Source: Parerythrobacter_A sp963799315 (lineage in GTDB: Bacteria > Pseudomonadota > Alphaproteobacteria > Sphingomonadales > Sphingomonadaceae). From it: DNA of 64,000 bases. The translations under genes were made by a program, and so were the position numbers. Positions 49,993-57,708 of this stretch are shown here, in pieces (position 1 is the stretch's first letter; every line of letters starts with the position of its first letter). Location: contig CAWCWP010000002.1 in the NCBI GenBank assembly GCA_963799315.1, positions 62,001 to 126,000 of the forward strand. Direction: 5' to 3'. The notes below the pieces were generated by a model, which did not search any database, was not told the DNA's origin, and worked only from the letters and a program-made list of their open reading frames with translations.

Positions 49993-50542
49993 TTACGGTG
50001 TTCCAAGTCTGCTATGGATTGAATGCATGAAATATTGCGGCCACAACCCAGTGACACCACAAATACCTTGCCCGTAATCGACTAGATCGTCCCATCGCTG
50101 TAATTTCCCATTGCGGTCATGAAACTTCTTGGACGAAAAAATCCGAGTCTTTCGTGTCGATGAAAATGATTTCTACGGATTGAGTCCTTTTAGGATAATC
50201 GTCTTCGCACGACTTGATCAAAGACGTTGCAATCGATATTTCAGTATAGTGTCTCGGCCTTGCTGATGATCACTTCGCATCGGAGAAAGCTTTGAGCCAC
50301 GTTGAACGCTGGCCAATCGGGCTGTCCAATTTCCGTTCTGACCAAATCAAGCAGTCGATGTTCTAATCGCGCCTACTCATCTCTTGTGAGTCCGTTTTGT
50401 CCGACAAATCGGACAAAATTTGTTGAAATTTATGAATCATGCGTACGACTTTTTTCTTCACCGATTCTGCGAAGATCGGTATTTTTAGCACATCCTTATA
50501 GTACTTGAAACAGGTATTAATAGCGGCAATTTCAAGGCGGCA
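49993..50542 (-). pseudogene. AT-rich broken coding remnant of unknown family
   Basis: Read on the minus strand, four consecutive frame segments each give protein-like sequence. A, ending at TAG 50363: KYYKDVLKIPIFAESVKKKV. B, ending at TGA 50241: LEHRLLDLVRTEIGQPDWP. C, ending at TGA 50117: ATSLIKSCEDDYPKRTQSVE, then EIIFIDTKDSDFFVQE. D, ending at TAA 49993: HDRNGKLQRWDDLVDYGQG. Together they would make about 180 residues, joined by three single-frame changes (near 50370, 50245 and 50120). A and C share a frame. GC falls to about 32-42 percent per line against about 65 percent around it. Segment A has no start codon before the DUF4126 stop, so the 5' end looks truncated. I do not recognise the family. 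It is either a decayed foreign gene or a real gene with errors. Confidence 0.65.
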
Positions 50543-51155
50543 CTACGGGGTCTAGCGCGGAGGGCGCAGCCTCTTCGCGTCCGAACAATCGCCGGATTAC
50601 GCGCCGCGCCCATAGCAGCAGCCACACTGCCAGCGCCAGCAGCGCGAGCGCGATGCCGCCCGCGGCGTAGGGATACTCGAACGCGGCCCATAGCAGGCCC
50701 GCACTCGCCACATCCTCCACCGTCGAGACCGCGATATTGCTGACCGGTTCGGGGCTGGCATTGACCACGCCGCGCGTTGCCGCCTTGCCGCCATGCGCGG
50801 TCAGCGCCGCACCGCCGCCCAGCACGAACGCGACGACCTGCACCGCCGGGTCGGACGGATCGATGATCGCCAGCGCCAGCAACGCCCCGCCGACGGGCCG
50901 CACGAAGGTGTGTACCGTGTCCCACGCGCTGTCGAACCACATCACCTTGTCCGCAAGAAACTCCGCCACCGCCGCCATCGCGGCAATGCCGATGACCCAC
51001 GGGTTCTCCAGCGCACCGAGACTGGCTAGATGTTCGGGTACCGGCACCACATCGAACCGCATGGCGAGGCCCGTGGCGACAATGCTAAGATACAGCCGCC
51101 ACCCCGCCAGCAGGCTGACACTACCCGCAATGCCGATGATTTCGATGATGCCCAT
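50532..51155 (-). CDS. DUF4126 family membrane protein
   Basis: 207 residues. The N-terminus IIGIAGSVSLLAGWRLYLSI, then the family's signature stretch VAEFLADKVMWFDSAWDTVH and VRPVGGALLALAIID, then GGGAALTAHGGKAATRGVVN. Four or five hydrophobic segments, with a basic C-terminal tail after LLLWARRVIRRLFGREE. GAGGG lies 6 bases before the ATG at 51155. The role of the family is unknown. The AT-rich remnant begins right at its stop codon, and a severed copy of its start lies at 51948-52019. Confidence 0.85.
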   Translation of the reverse strand: MGIIEIIGIAGSVSLLAGWRLYLSIVATGLAMRFDVVPVPEHLASLGALENPWVIGIAAMAAVAEFLADKVMWFDSAWDTVHTFVRPVGGALLALAIIDPSDPAVQVVAFVLGGGAALTAHGGKAATRGVVNASPEPVSNIAVSTVEDVASAGLLWAAFEYPYAAGGIALALLALAVWLLLWARRVIRRLFGREEAAPSALDPVVPP

Positions 51156-51225
51156 TATGTGCCCTCTTGCTGCCGATGATGCGCCCGTTGGTGCGGTTGT
51201 GCAAGATCGACAGGCGCCGACACTG

Positions 51226-51711
51226 CTATAGGCAGGCACCCTCCAGCGTCGATCTGTCCTGGTCCATCTGCAACAGGTACGGGGCAACGAACCCTGCGTA
51301 GATGTCCTTGCGATCTTGCGGTAAATCCTGCCAGCCGGTGATTGCGCCGCGACAGATAGGTTCGCCGCAGGTGCAGGCGCCTGGAAAATGCTCGATCCGG
51401 AAATTCCGCATGGCGTAATCGAATGTCGCCTCTTCATCCGCCGCGATCGAACGCATCGCAACAAAGTCGTGCGCTCCGGTTTCGTTCAGGTGAATGCCGC
51501 AATTCGGATCGCAGGAGTGGTTGAATTTGGACGTCATCCCGGTGTGAAAGCCAAACTCGCCCTCACCCAATTGCGAGGCGTGCGAGTGGTTTTCAGTGGT
51601 CTTGCCGTCCAGTACGCCGACAAGGACGGTTTCGCCCGACGCGAACGCCCTGCTTGCAAAAACCCCCTCGCCTTTTTCAGGAGTCATACAAAGTTCGATA
51701 TCGGTGGTCAT
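51226..51711 (-). CDS. SET-domain protein (putative protein-lysine methyltransferase)
   Basis: 161 residues, a stand-alone SET domain. KGEGVFASRAFASGETVLVG is the N-terminal SET strand pair. SKFNHSCDPNCGIH (residues 62-74) is the cofactor-binding NHS motif with Cys67. ATFDYAM (96-101) supplies the catalytic-region Tyr. CTCGEPICRG (113-122) is a post-SET CxCx4C cluster that with Cys67 would bind zinc. The arrangement is that of eukaryotic histone methyltransferases, though bacterial SET proteins are known. AGGAAA precedes the ATG. Substrate unknown. It lies between DUF4126 and DUF5996 on the same strand. Confidence 0.88.
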   Translation of the reverse strand: MTTDIELCMTPEKGEGVFASRAFASGETVLVGVLDGKTTENHSHASQLGEGEFGFHTGMTSKFNHSCDPNCGIHLNETGAHDFVAMRSIAADEEATFDYAMRNFRIEHFPGACTCGEPICRGAITGWQDLPQDRKDIYAGFVAPYLLQMDQDRSTLEGACL

Positions 51712-52022
51712 TGCGCTTTCCTCTGATGTCGGGAAACACCGGACAAGACAGATTCAAACGCTTCCGAGGCTGCGGCCTGCCAACCGGCGCGGCGGACAGC
51801 CGGCAAGGCGAACAGGCGGCAAGGCGAACAGGCGCATGATGCCCGAACGGCGAAACGTGAAGAAGTCGGACCCCGTCCAGCAGCTTTCCCAATGCGGGAG
51901 CGCGATGGTCTCTCAGTCGAAGGGGCGCATGGAATGAACCCTCGATGCTAATAAAATGGTGCCGGTCCCGCGCGTTTACAAGCCGCGCTGACACTGCCCG
52001 CAATGCCGATGGTTTCCATGCG
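51712..52022. other. Gene-free stretch with a tandem duplication and a severed DUF4126 start
   Basis: 311 bases between the SET-domain and DUF5996 genes. It holds a perfect 16-base tandem duplication (51802-51817 and 51818-51833). At 51948-52019 (minus) lies a 23-codon frame, METIGIAGSVSAACKRAGPA-, that opens 3 bases after the DUF5996 stop. Bases 51987-52020 match 31 of 34 with the start region of the intact DUF4126 gene (51114-51147). No other gene is supported; a 108-residue antisense frame across it has no protein character. Confidence 0.65.
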
Positions 52023-52973
52023 CTACGTTACCGGTCGCGGATGACCCACGCGGCCCGTTGGAATGTCCAGAGCCTTCCGGTCCCAGCTGCCTGTGTCGGC
52101 GATGGCAGCATATGTGCTTTCCAAGAAGGCCGTCAACGCCGCATCGGGATCGTCCGCCGCTCGCACATCCGCATAGGGAAAGACGAATTCGCCCAGTTCG
52201 GAGTGCCAATAAGCAGTTTCGGGTTCGACGGCCTGTGCGCAAAGCCCGTCCGGCGTCGGATAGCCGTAAGCATAGAATGCGGCTTCGGTGATTTCGTCCT
52301 CGCCCGTCCCGCCACCGCCCAGCCAGAACCCTGCGCTGGCGACTTCGTGGCTGTACGCTTCGCGCGTTACGCGGTCGGACAGTGCGGGAATGCCGCCGGG
52401 ATGCAGCGGCGCAGTGCGGCCGCTGAAGCGGGTAATTGCCAGATCGAAGCTGCCCCAGAACAGGTGGCTGAGGCTGGACTTGCCGACGAAACCGGTGGCG
52501 AACCGTGCAAAAACACGATCTACGCTGCGGAAGGCGGCATGGAGGCGGCGCGCTGTGGCGGCATCCCATACGCGCGCAGCCGTATCCTGCGCGAAAGGCA
52601 CGGGGTCCGGAACTTCGTTAGGTGCGCCATCGGTTCGGACCGGCACGCCAACCGTTTCCAGAACCTTGCCAAGCTGCTCCGCAAACCGCGCTACGCTTTG
52701 GCCTTCGAGCGCGAACCGTTCGCTGCGGCCCGAAGAGCTGTCCACACGGACCTCTCCATCCGAAAGATCGAGCAGGACTTCGGCTTCGTCCTCCGCTCCG
52801 TAAAGCGGATAGGTGCGGAAGCCGCGCGGCACCACGCGCATTGCGACATGCCAGCCGTGATTGCGCCACGGCAAGGTCCGCACCGGCAGCTTCCCGATGA
52901 CTTGCAGGTAGGCGTGCAGTGTGTCGCCGACCGGCCCGTCGGCAGCAAGGTCGAGGGCCGGCCAGCGGCGCAC
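52023..52973 (-). CDS. DUF5996 family protein
   Basis: 316 residues, cytosolic, of unknown function. The family pattern is clear at the start: RWPALDLAADGPVGDTLHAYLQVIGKLPV, NHGWHVAMRVVPRGFRTYPL and DLSDGEVRVDSSSG. Later parts are VFWGSFDLAITRFSGR-like sequence and AFYAYGYPTPDGL, then AYWHSELGEFVFPY. The GTG start at 52973 abuts the stop of the upstream thiolase without a gap, so the two are translated together, although no metabolic link is obvious. Confidence 0.85.
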   Translation of the reverse strand: MRRWPALDLAADGPVGDTLHAYLQVIGKLPVRTLPWRNHGWHVAMRVVPRGFRTYPLYGAEDEAEVLLDLSDGEVRVDSSSGRSERFALEGQSVARFAEQLGKVLETVGVPVRTDGAPNEVPDPVPFAQDTAARVWDAATARRLHAAFRSVDRVFARFATGFVGKSSLSHLFWGSFDLAITRFSGRTAPLHPGGIPALSDRVTREAYSHEVASAGFWLGGGGTGEDEITEAAFYAYGYPTPDGLCAQAVEPETAYWHSELGEFVFPYADVRAADDPDAALTAFLESTYAAIADTGSWDRKALDIPTGRVGHPRPVT

Positions 52974-54152
52974 TTACAATACCTCGAACATGCCCGCGGC
53001 ACCCATGCCGCCGCCGACGCACATCGTGACGACGACATACTTCGCGCCGCGCCGCTTGCCTTCCAGCAAAGCGTGGCCGACGCAGCGGGCGCCGGTCATG
53101 CCGTAGGGGTGGCCGATGGAGATCGAGCCGCCGTTCACGTTGAGGATGTCGTTGTCGATGCCCAGCTTGTCGCGGCAATACAGCACCTGCACTGCGAAGG
53201 CTTCGTTCAGTTCCCACAGGCCGACCTGGTCCATCGAAATGCCCGTGCGTTCCAGCAGCTTGGGAATGGCGACGACCGGGCCGATGCCCATTTCGTCCGG
53301 TTCGGTGCCCGCAACCGCCATGCCGACATAGCGGCCCAGTGGTGTTGCGCCGCGTTTCTCGGCTTCGGCGGCTTCCATCACCACGACGGCGCTGGCGCCG
53401 TCCGAAAGCTGGCTGGCATTGCCCGCCGTGATGGTGGTGTTCGGGCCGAGTACCGGTTGCAGGCTCGACAGTCCTTCCAGCGTGGTGGAGGGGCGGTTGC
53501 CCTCGTCCTTGGCAATCGTCACGTCCTCGTCCGTGATCTCGCCAGTTTCCTTGTTCTTGACCTTGTGCGTGGTCGAAACCGAGACGATCTCGTCATCGAA
53601 CAGGCCCGCTTCCTGCGCGGCGGCAGTGCGTTGCTGCGACTGGAGCGCGTATTCGTCCTGCGCCTCGCGGCTGATCTCGTAGCGTTGCGCCACGGTTTCG
53701 GCGGTCTGCAGCATCGGCATGTAGACCGCACCATGCATCGCCATCAGTTCGGGATCGGGCATCACGCGCATTTCGGGCGTCTGCACCATACTGATCGATT
53801 CCTGCCCGCCAGCGGCGACGATGTTCATGTTGTCGACGATCACCTGCTTGGCGGCAGTCGCAATGGTCATCAGGCCGCTGGAGCATTGCCGGTCGATGGT
53901 CATGCCCGACACGGTGACGGGGCATCCGGCGCGCAATGCGACCTGACGGCCCAGATTGCCCGCCTGCGCACCCTGTTGCAGCGCAGCACCCCACAGCACG
54001 TCGTCGATCTCGCCGGGGTCGATCCCGGCACGCTCGATTGCGGGCTTCAGCGCATAGGCACCCAGCGTGGCACCCGGCGTAGAGTTGAAAGCGCCCTTGT
54101 AGGCTTTGCCCATTCCGGTGCGGGCGGTGGAAACGATGACGGCGTCGCGCAT
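52974..54152 (-). CDS. Acetyl-CoA acyltransferase (FadA-like thiolase)
   Basis: 392 residues, the usual length. The active-site Cys is Cys90 in MTIDRQCSSGLMTI. Other conserved parts are AGGQESISMVQ, TAGNASQLSDGASAVVVM, LWELNEAFAVQVLYCRD, NVNGGSISIGHPYGMTGAR and the second Cys in VTMCVGGGMGAAGMFE. The frame is intact. It cleaves or condenses acyl-CoA in beta-oxidation or biosynthetic thiolysis; the chain length is not predictable. It lies between MaoC and DUF5996 on the same strand, with a double hairpin repeat separating it from MaoC. Confidence 0.95.
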   Translation of the reverse strand: MRDAVIVSTARTGMGKAYKGAFNSTPGATLGAYALKPAIERAGIDPGEIDDVLWGAALQQGAQAGNLGRQVALRAGCPVTVSGMTIDRQCSSGLMTIATAAKQVIVDNMNIVAAGGQESISMVQTPEMRVMPDPELMAMHGAVYMPMLQTAETVAQRYEISREAQDEYALQSQQRTAAAQEAGLFDDEIVSVSTTHKVKNKETGEITDEDVTIAKDEGNRPSTTLEGLSSLQPVLGPNTTITAGNASQLSDGASAVVVMEAAEAEKRGATPLGRYVGMAVAGTEPDEMGIGPVVAIPKLLERTGISMDQVGLWELNEAFAVQVLYCRDKLGIDNDILNVNGGSISIGHPYGMTGARCVGHALLEGKRRGAKYVVVTMCVGGGMGAAGMFEVL

Positions 54153-54180
54153 GTGTATAGTCCTTGTTCTGTAAAGCCGA

Positions 54181-54251
54181 GCCCCAGCGAAAGCTGGGGT
54201 CTCATGAAGGTGTTGTGCTTGGTCGAGGGAGGCCCCAGCTTTCGCTGGGGA
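54181..54251. repeat. Pair of inverted hairpin units (CCCCAGC-GAAA-GCTGGGG)
   Basis: 54182-54199 forms a 7-base-pair stem closed by a GAAA tetraloop. 54233-54250 is its exact reverse complement, so the two units face each other across 33 bases. On either strand one unit carries a GNRA loop. It fits a REP-type dispersed element in an intercistronic gap. Confidence 0.8.
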
Positions 54252-54271
54252 TCAATCAGCGAAGTATCCAA

Positions 54272-54721
54272 TCAGACGAAGTACATCGTCATCCATTCGC
54301 AGATCAAAGCTGGCTTTTCCTCGCCTTCGATCTCGATGGTGATTTCCACCGTCTGCTGCCACTGGCCGGGGCGTTTTTCGATCATTTCCAGCAGTTTCCA
54401 GTGGCCGCGGATCTTCTTGCCGCTGCGCACCGGATTGATGAAACGGGTTTTGTTGCCGCCGTAATTCACCGCCATCTTGATGCCTTCCAGGCGCGGCACG
54501 TCGCTTTCGGCAGTGAGATAGGGGATCATCGACAGCGTCAGGAAACCGTGGGCGATGGTGCCGCCAAACGGCGTCATCTTGGCCTTTTCCTCGTCGATAT
54601 GGATGAACTGGTGGTCGCCCGTCGCCTCGGCGAACTGGTTGATCCGGTCCTGCCCCATCTCGACCCAGCTGCTGGTGCCGATGGTTTCGCCGGTTTTGGC
54701 TGCGATGTCCTGAGGTGTCAT
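54272..54721 (-). CDS. MaoC-family enoyl-CoA hydratase/dehydratase
   Basis: 149 residues, single hotdog domain. The hydratase motif is intact: FAEATGDHQFIHIDEEKA with Asp36 and His41, followed by PFGGTIAHGFLTLSM. Ends CEWMTMYFV. It resembles NodN/R-hydratase types that act on (R)-3-hydroxyacyl-CoA, which would link beta-oxidation to the polyhydroxyalkanoate pool; phaZ lies 4.3 kb away. The frame is intact. Confidence 0.92.
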   Translation of the reverse strand: MTPQDIAAKTGETIGTSSWVEMGQDRINQFAEATGDHQFIHIDEEKAKMTPFGGTIAHGFLTLSMIPYLTAESDVPRLEGIKMAVNYGGNKTRFINPVRSGKKIRGHWKLLEMIEKRPGQWQQTVEITIEIEGEEKPALICEWMTMYFV

Positions 54722-54823
54722 GTCTTGGGGTCTCCCGCTTGTGTCCGTGTTGGGTTTTCAACGCGCGACATGGCGGTTTTGTGCCGCATTCGCAACGCGC
54801 GGGAGAACGGGAACGGCGTGACG

Positions 54824-56035
54824 CTACGGCATCGCGCGTTGCGCTTTGTTTGTTCCGGCGGTCTTCGCCCCGACCGGTGCGGCGCGACCGTTCAGCAGGC
54901 GTTGCGCGGGCTTTTCGATCCGGCGGTACGCGAGATGCGATACAGCCGCCACCAGCAGGACGAACAGCGCAAGCGTGCCCGCGCCGAGCTGTCCATCGGC
55001 GCCGACATATACGATCTTGAACACGATAAAGCCGAAGAAATGGGTCAGGTAAACGGCATAGCTCGTCTCGCCCAGCCATAGCAGCCAGCGATGCGACAGC
55101 GCCCGCGCCAGCGCACCGGTTCCCGATGCCACCGTCATCAGGATGCCGGTCAGCGCGGCGGGCACCCACGCGGTTTCCGGCAGGCGGAACAGGAGCGCCG
55201 CGCCGCCTGCCAGCACGGCGACCAAGGCCCAGCGCCATGCGTGGTGTGCCGTGCTTCCGGCGCGTTGCCAGATGGTGGCGCAGACCATGCCGATGGCGAA
55301 TTCGAGAATGCAGCGCAGCAGGCCGGTTGCGGGAATGTCCGCGCCCAGACCGGCGTGACCGAGAGCCGCAAAGTACGCATGCAGGGCAAGCAGCAGGAGC
55401 GCGAGTAGGAGTATGGGCAGGAGTATGGGCAGGCCCGACAGCACCGGTATTGCGGGCCTCGCTCTGGCCATCGACAGGATTGCGGTCAGCACCAGAGCCA
55501 GCACCGGAAACAGCAGGTATGCGCCCATTTCGGCACTGATCGACCAGGCCGGGTGGTTCCAGCTCAGCGTGTCGGTCAGCCCCCAGTTCTGGACCAGCAG
55601 CACATGCAGCCCCAGCTCCGCCACGGGGTATCCTGCAACTGGACGGCCGGTCGCCGCCAGAACCGCGACAAACGCCACCATCGCCGCCAGCACCGCCACA
55701 TGTAGTGGCCAGACACGCGCAATGCGTTTGCGCATGAAGCCGAGATAACCGGCGCGAATCTGAGAAACTCGCGCGAAACGGTGGCCATAATTCAGCCACA
55801 TCACGAAGCCGGACAGCATGAAGAAAAGATCCACTGCCAGATAGCCTTTTGCGAGCAGGCCGATGGCGGACGGGGGCAGCAGGTCGAGCAGCGCGAGACG
55901 GATATGATAGAACACCACGAACCATGCCGCGATACCGCGCAGTCCGGTCAGCGCATCGAGCTGCGGCGGGCGGGCCGCCTGCGTAGCTGGCCGGGTATCG
56001 GCCAATGTGTCGGCCAATGTATCAGACCGCGTCAT
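54824..56035 (-). CDS. Acyltransferase 3 (OafA/YrhL-type) membrane protein
   Basis: 403 residues with about ten transmembrane helices. The catalytic His is in LRGIAAWFVVFYHIRLAL; VDLFFMLSGFVMWLNYGHRF and HPAWSISAEMGAYLLFPV are standard family motifs. A short repeat (DTLADTLADT) precedes the domain. The terminal segment AYRRIEKPAQRLLNGR is the usual C-terminal marker. It probably O-acylates a surface glycan. The ATG overlaps the stop of the glycosylation ligase (ATGA), so it belongs to that operon. Confidence 0.92.
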   Translation of the reverse strand: MTRSDTLADTLADTRPATQAARPPQLDALTGLRGIAAWFVVFYHIRLALLDLLPPSAIGLLAKGYLAVDLFFMLSGFVMWLNYGHRFARVSQIRAGYLGFMRKRIARVWPLHVAVLAAMVAFVAVLAATGRPVAGYPVAELGLHVLLVQNWGLTDTLSWNHPAWSISAEMGAYLLFPVLALVLTAILSMARARPAIPVLSGLPILLPILLLALLLLALHAYFAALGHAGLGADIPATGLLRCILEFAIGMVCATIWQRAGSTAHHAWRWALVAVLAGGAALLFRLPETAWVPAALTGILMTVASGTGALARALSHRWLLWLGETSYAVYLTHFFGFIVFKIVYVGADGQLGAGTLALFVLLVAAVSHLAYRRIEKPAQRLLNGRAAPVGAKTAGTNKAQRAMP

Positions 56036-57435
56036 ACTCGCTGCCGACGGCTCTGCGCTGCGGCTACAGCAAGGCTGCGGCGCGTGCCGGGCGCCGGTTT
56101 CGAACCGTGCGATGCCGCACCGCTGGCGCGGTTGAGGTAGCTGTTCAGGGCGATCTGCACGCCCAGCAGCATCAGGATGTTCGGCTGATAGGCCAGCCCC
56201 TGGAACAGCGAACCGGCGAGGTAGATCAGCTGGGTATGCTGCAACGCCGTCGCCAGCGGGGCCTGCCAGCCTGCGGAACCGTCGCCATCCGCCGCCGCAA
56301 ACTGTCGCCAGCGTCGCCGCTGCCGCTCCATCTGCCACAGGCCCGCCGCATGCAGCGCCAGCCATAGCACGAGGCCGGGATAGCCCTGTTCGCCAAGCAT
56401 CTCGAAAATCGCGGAATGATAGGCGCGCCCCTCGTCCACCACTTCGCGGTATTCGACCGAAGTATTGTTGCCGCTCTCCACGCGGACCGGCATGTCGTAG
56501 GCGAATTGGTTGCCGCGATAGGCGTCGAACCCGCCACCCAGCGGATTGCGCGATGCATAATCGATGGTCCATTGCCACACCGCCACGCGGGTGGAGGCGC
56601 TTTCATCGCCGTCCGTGCTGCCCAGCGTCGCCATGCGGTCGTAATAGCTTTGCGGGATAAACGGCAGCGCCACGACGCCAAGCGCGCCCGCCGCGACGAT
56701 AAAACCCAGTCGCCGTCTGGAATCGCGCAGCGCCAGCACGCCCATCACGGCGATACAAACCAGTCCGGTGCGCGCTTCGGTGCCGATGGGAATCAGCAGA
56801 CAGGCGAAGATCAGCGCGGCGGTGAACAGCTTCACACGCCAGTCGGGCGGGAAAATGGTGCCGTGTTTCGCCAGCCACAGCACCAGCGGAATGCTGGCGA
56901 TGGCGACGGTGGCCAGCGTGCTGCTTTCATAGAGGCCGCTATTGTCGTTCACGAAGAACAGCTGGTTCTCGTATCCGCCGCCGCCCAGCACGATCTTGAT
57001 GCCCGCGCTGATGACGATGGCCGCGATGGACAGCACCACGACGACCAGCGCGCCCTCGATGCGAAGCCGCGTGGTCAGCGTGAACGGCAGGAAGATGGCG
57101 AATACCAGCCCTTTCCACACCCACGCCCATTTCTCCCCCGCCTCTTCCGGAAAATCGGCAACCGAGGTGGTGTAGAAACAATACAGCAGCAACGCCGTCA
57201 GCAGCATCTGGCGTCCGGTGAATGCCAGGTGCTTCTTGGGGTCGGTCAGCAGCCAGCCGCCGAATGCCGCGCAAAAGGTGATGAGCGAGGGCTTGAGGAC
57301 CGGCATCAGCGTCCAGCCCATCTTGCCCGGCGCAAGCACGTCCACATAGAGATAGGCCAGCACCCAGATATAGGGCTTGCGGAACCCCAGCGCGAGGAAG
57401 CCGATCAGGAACAGGAACAGCGCCGCGTCAAGCAT
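56032..57435 (-). CDS. Probable O-glycosylation ligase, exosortase A-associated (Wzy/WaaL-like)
   Basis: 467 residues with about ten transmembrane helices and a large periplasmic loop between residues 270 and 380. That loop includes the ligase-type segment ASRNPLGGGFDAYRGN and EGRAYHSAIFEMLGEQGYPG. The N-terminus FRKPYIWVLAYLYVDVLAPGK is characteristic of the group found beside exosortase A. It would join a lipid-linked glycan to a target or polymerise it outside. It is coupled to the acyltransferase and next to an exosortase-type glycosyltransferase. No exosortase or PEP-CTERM protein is in the window. Confidence 0.85.
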   Translation of the reverse strand: MLDAALFLFLIGFLALGFRKPYIWVLAYLYVDVLAPGKMGWTLMPVLKPSLITFCAAFGGWLLTDPKKHLAFTGRQMLLTALLLYCFYTTSVADFPEEAGEKWAWVWKGLVFAIFLPFTLTTRLRIEGALVVVVLSIAAIVISAGIKIVLGGGGYENQLFFVNDNSGLYESSTLATVAIASIPLVLWLAKHGTIFPPDWRVKLFTAALIFACLLIPIGTEARTGLVCIAVMGVLALRDSRRRLGFIVAAGALGVVALPFIPQSYYDRMATLGSTDGDESASTRVAVWQWTIDYASRNPLGGGFDAYRGNQFAYDMPVRVESGNNTSVEYREVVDEGRAYHSAIFEMLGEQGYPGLVLWLALHAAGLWQMERQRRRWRQFAAADGDGSAGWQAPLATALQHTQLIYLAGSLFQGLAYQPNILMLLGVQIALNSYLNRASGAASHGSKPAPGTRRSLAVAAAQSRRQRV

Positions 57436-57640
57436 CGCGCGATCGATCCCTTTTGCGACCGCGTCGTGGCCGGGCGCTGCGGGCCTGCGTCATGTCGCGC
57501 CGCCGGTTCGCTTTCGCTGCGGTCCGTTCCGAATCGCCGGTGGCGGCATCGTCATCGTCCAGCGCATCGCGCCCGACCATGCGCAGCAGCGCGACAACGA
57601 TCAGCGCATGGGTCAGTGCAAGGGCGAAATAGTCGATCAT
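57428..57640 (-). CDS. Possible small membrane protein upstream of the ligase
   Basis: 70 residues: one hydrophobic helix (YFALALTHALIVVALLRMV), an acidic patch (DALDDDDAATGD) and a very basic tail (RPRRGRKRDRSRDA). Its stop lies inside the start of the ligase gene (8-base overlap), which supports coupled translation. There is no clear ribosome site and no known family, so it remains tentative. Confidence 0.45.
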   Translation of the reverse strand: MIDYFALALTHALIVVALLRMVGRDALDDDDAATGDSERTAAKANRRRDMTQARSARPRRGRKRDRSRDA

Positions 57641-57708
57641 GGGCAGGGCGGGCGATACCGCCAAGCAGTTGACGCCGCGTTAAGCGTATTGCGGCTAGGG
57701 CACTTGGC

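Noticed and set aside
51802..51833. 16-base perfect tandem duplication as a possible CRISPR or iteron site
   Set aside because: Only two adjacent copies without spacers and no replication gene nearby; a simple slippage duplication.
51677..52003. A 108-codon minus-strand frame
   Set aside because: Overlaps the SET gene start, crosses a tandem duplication and has no protein-like pattern.
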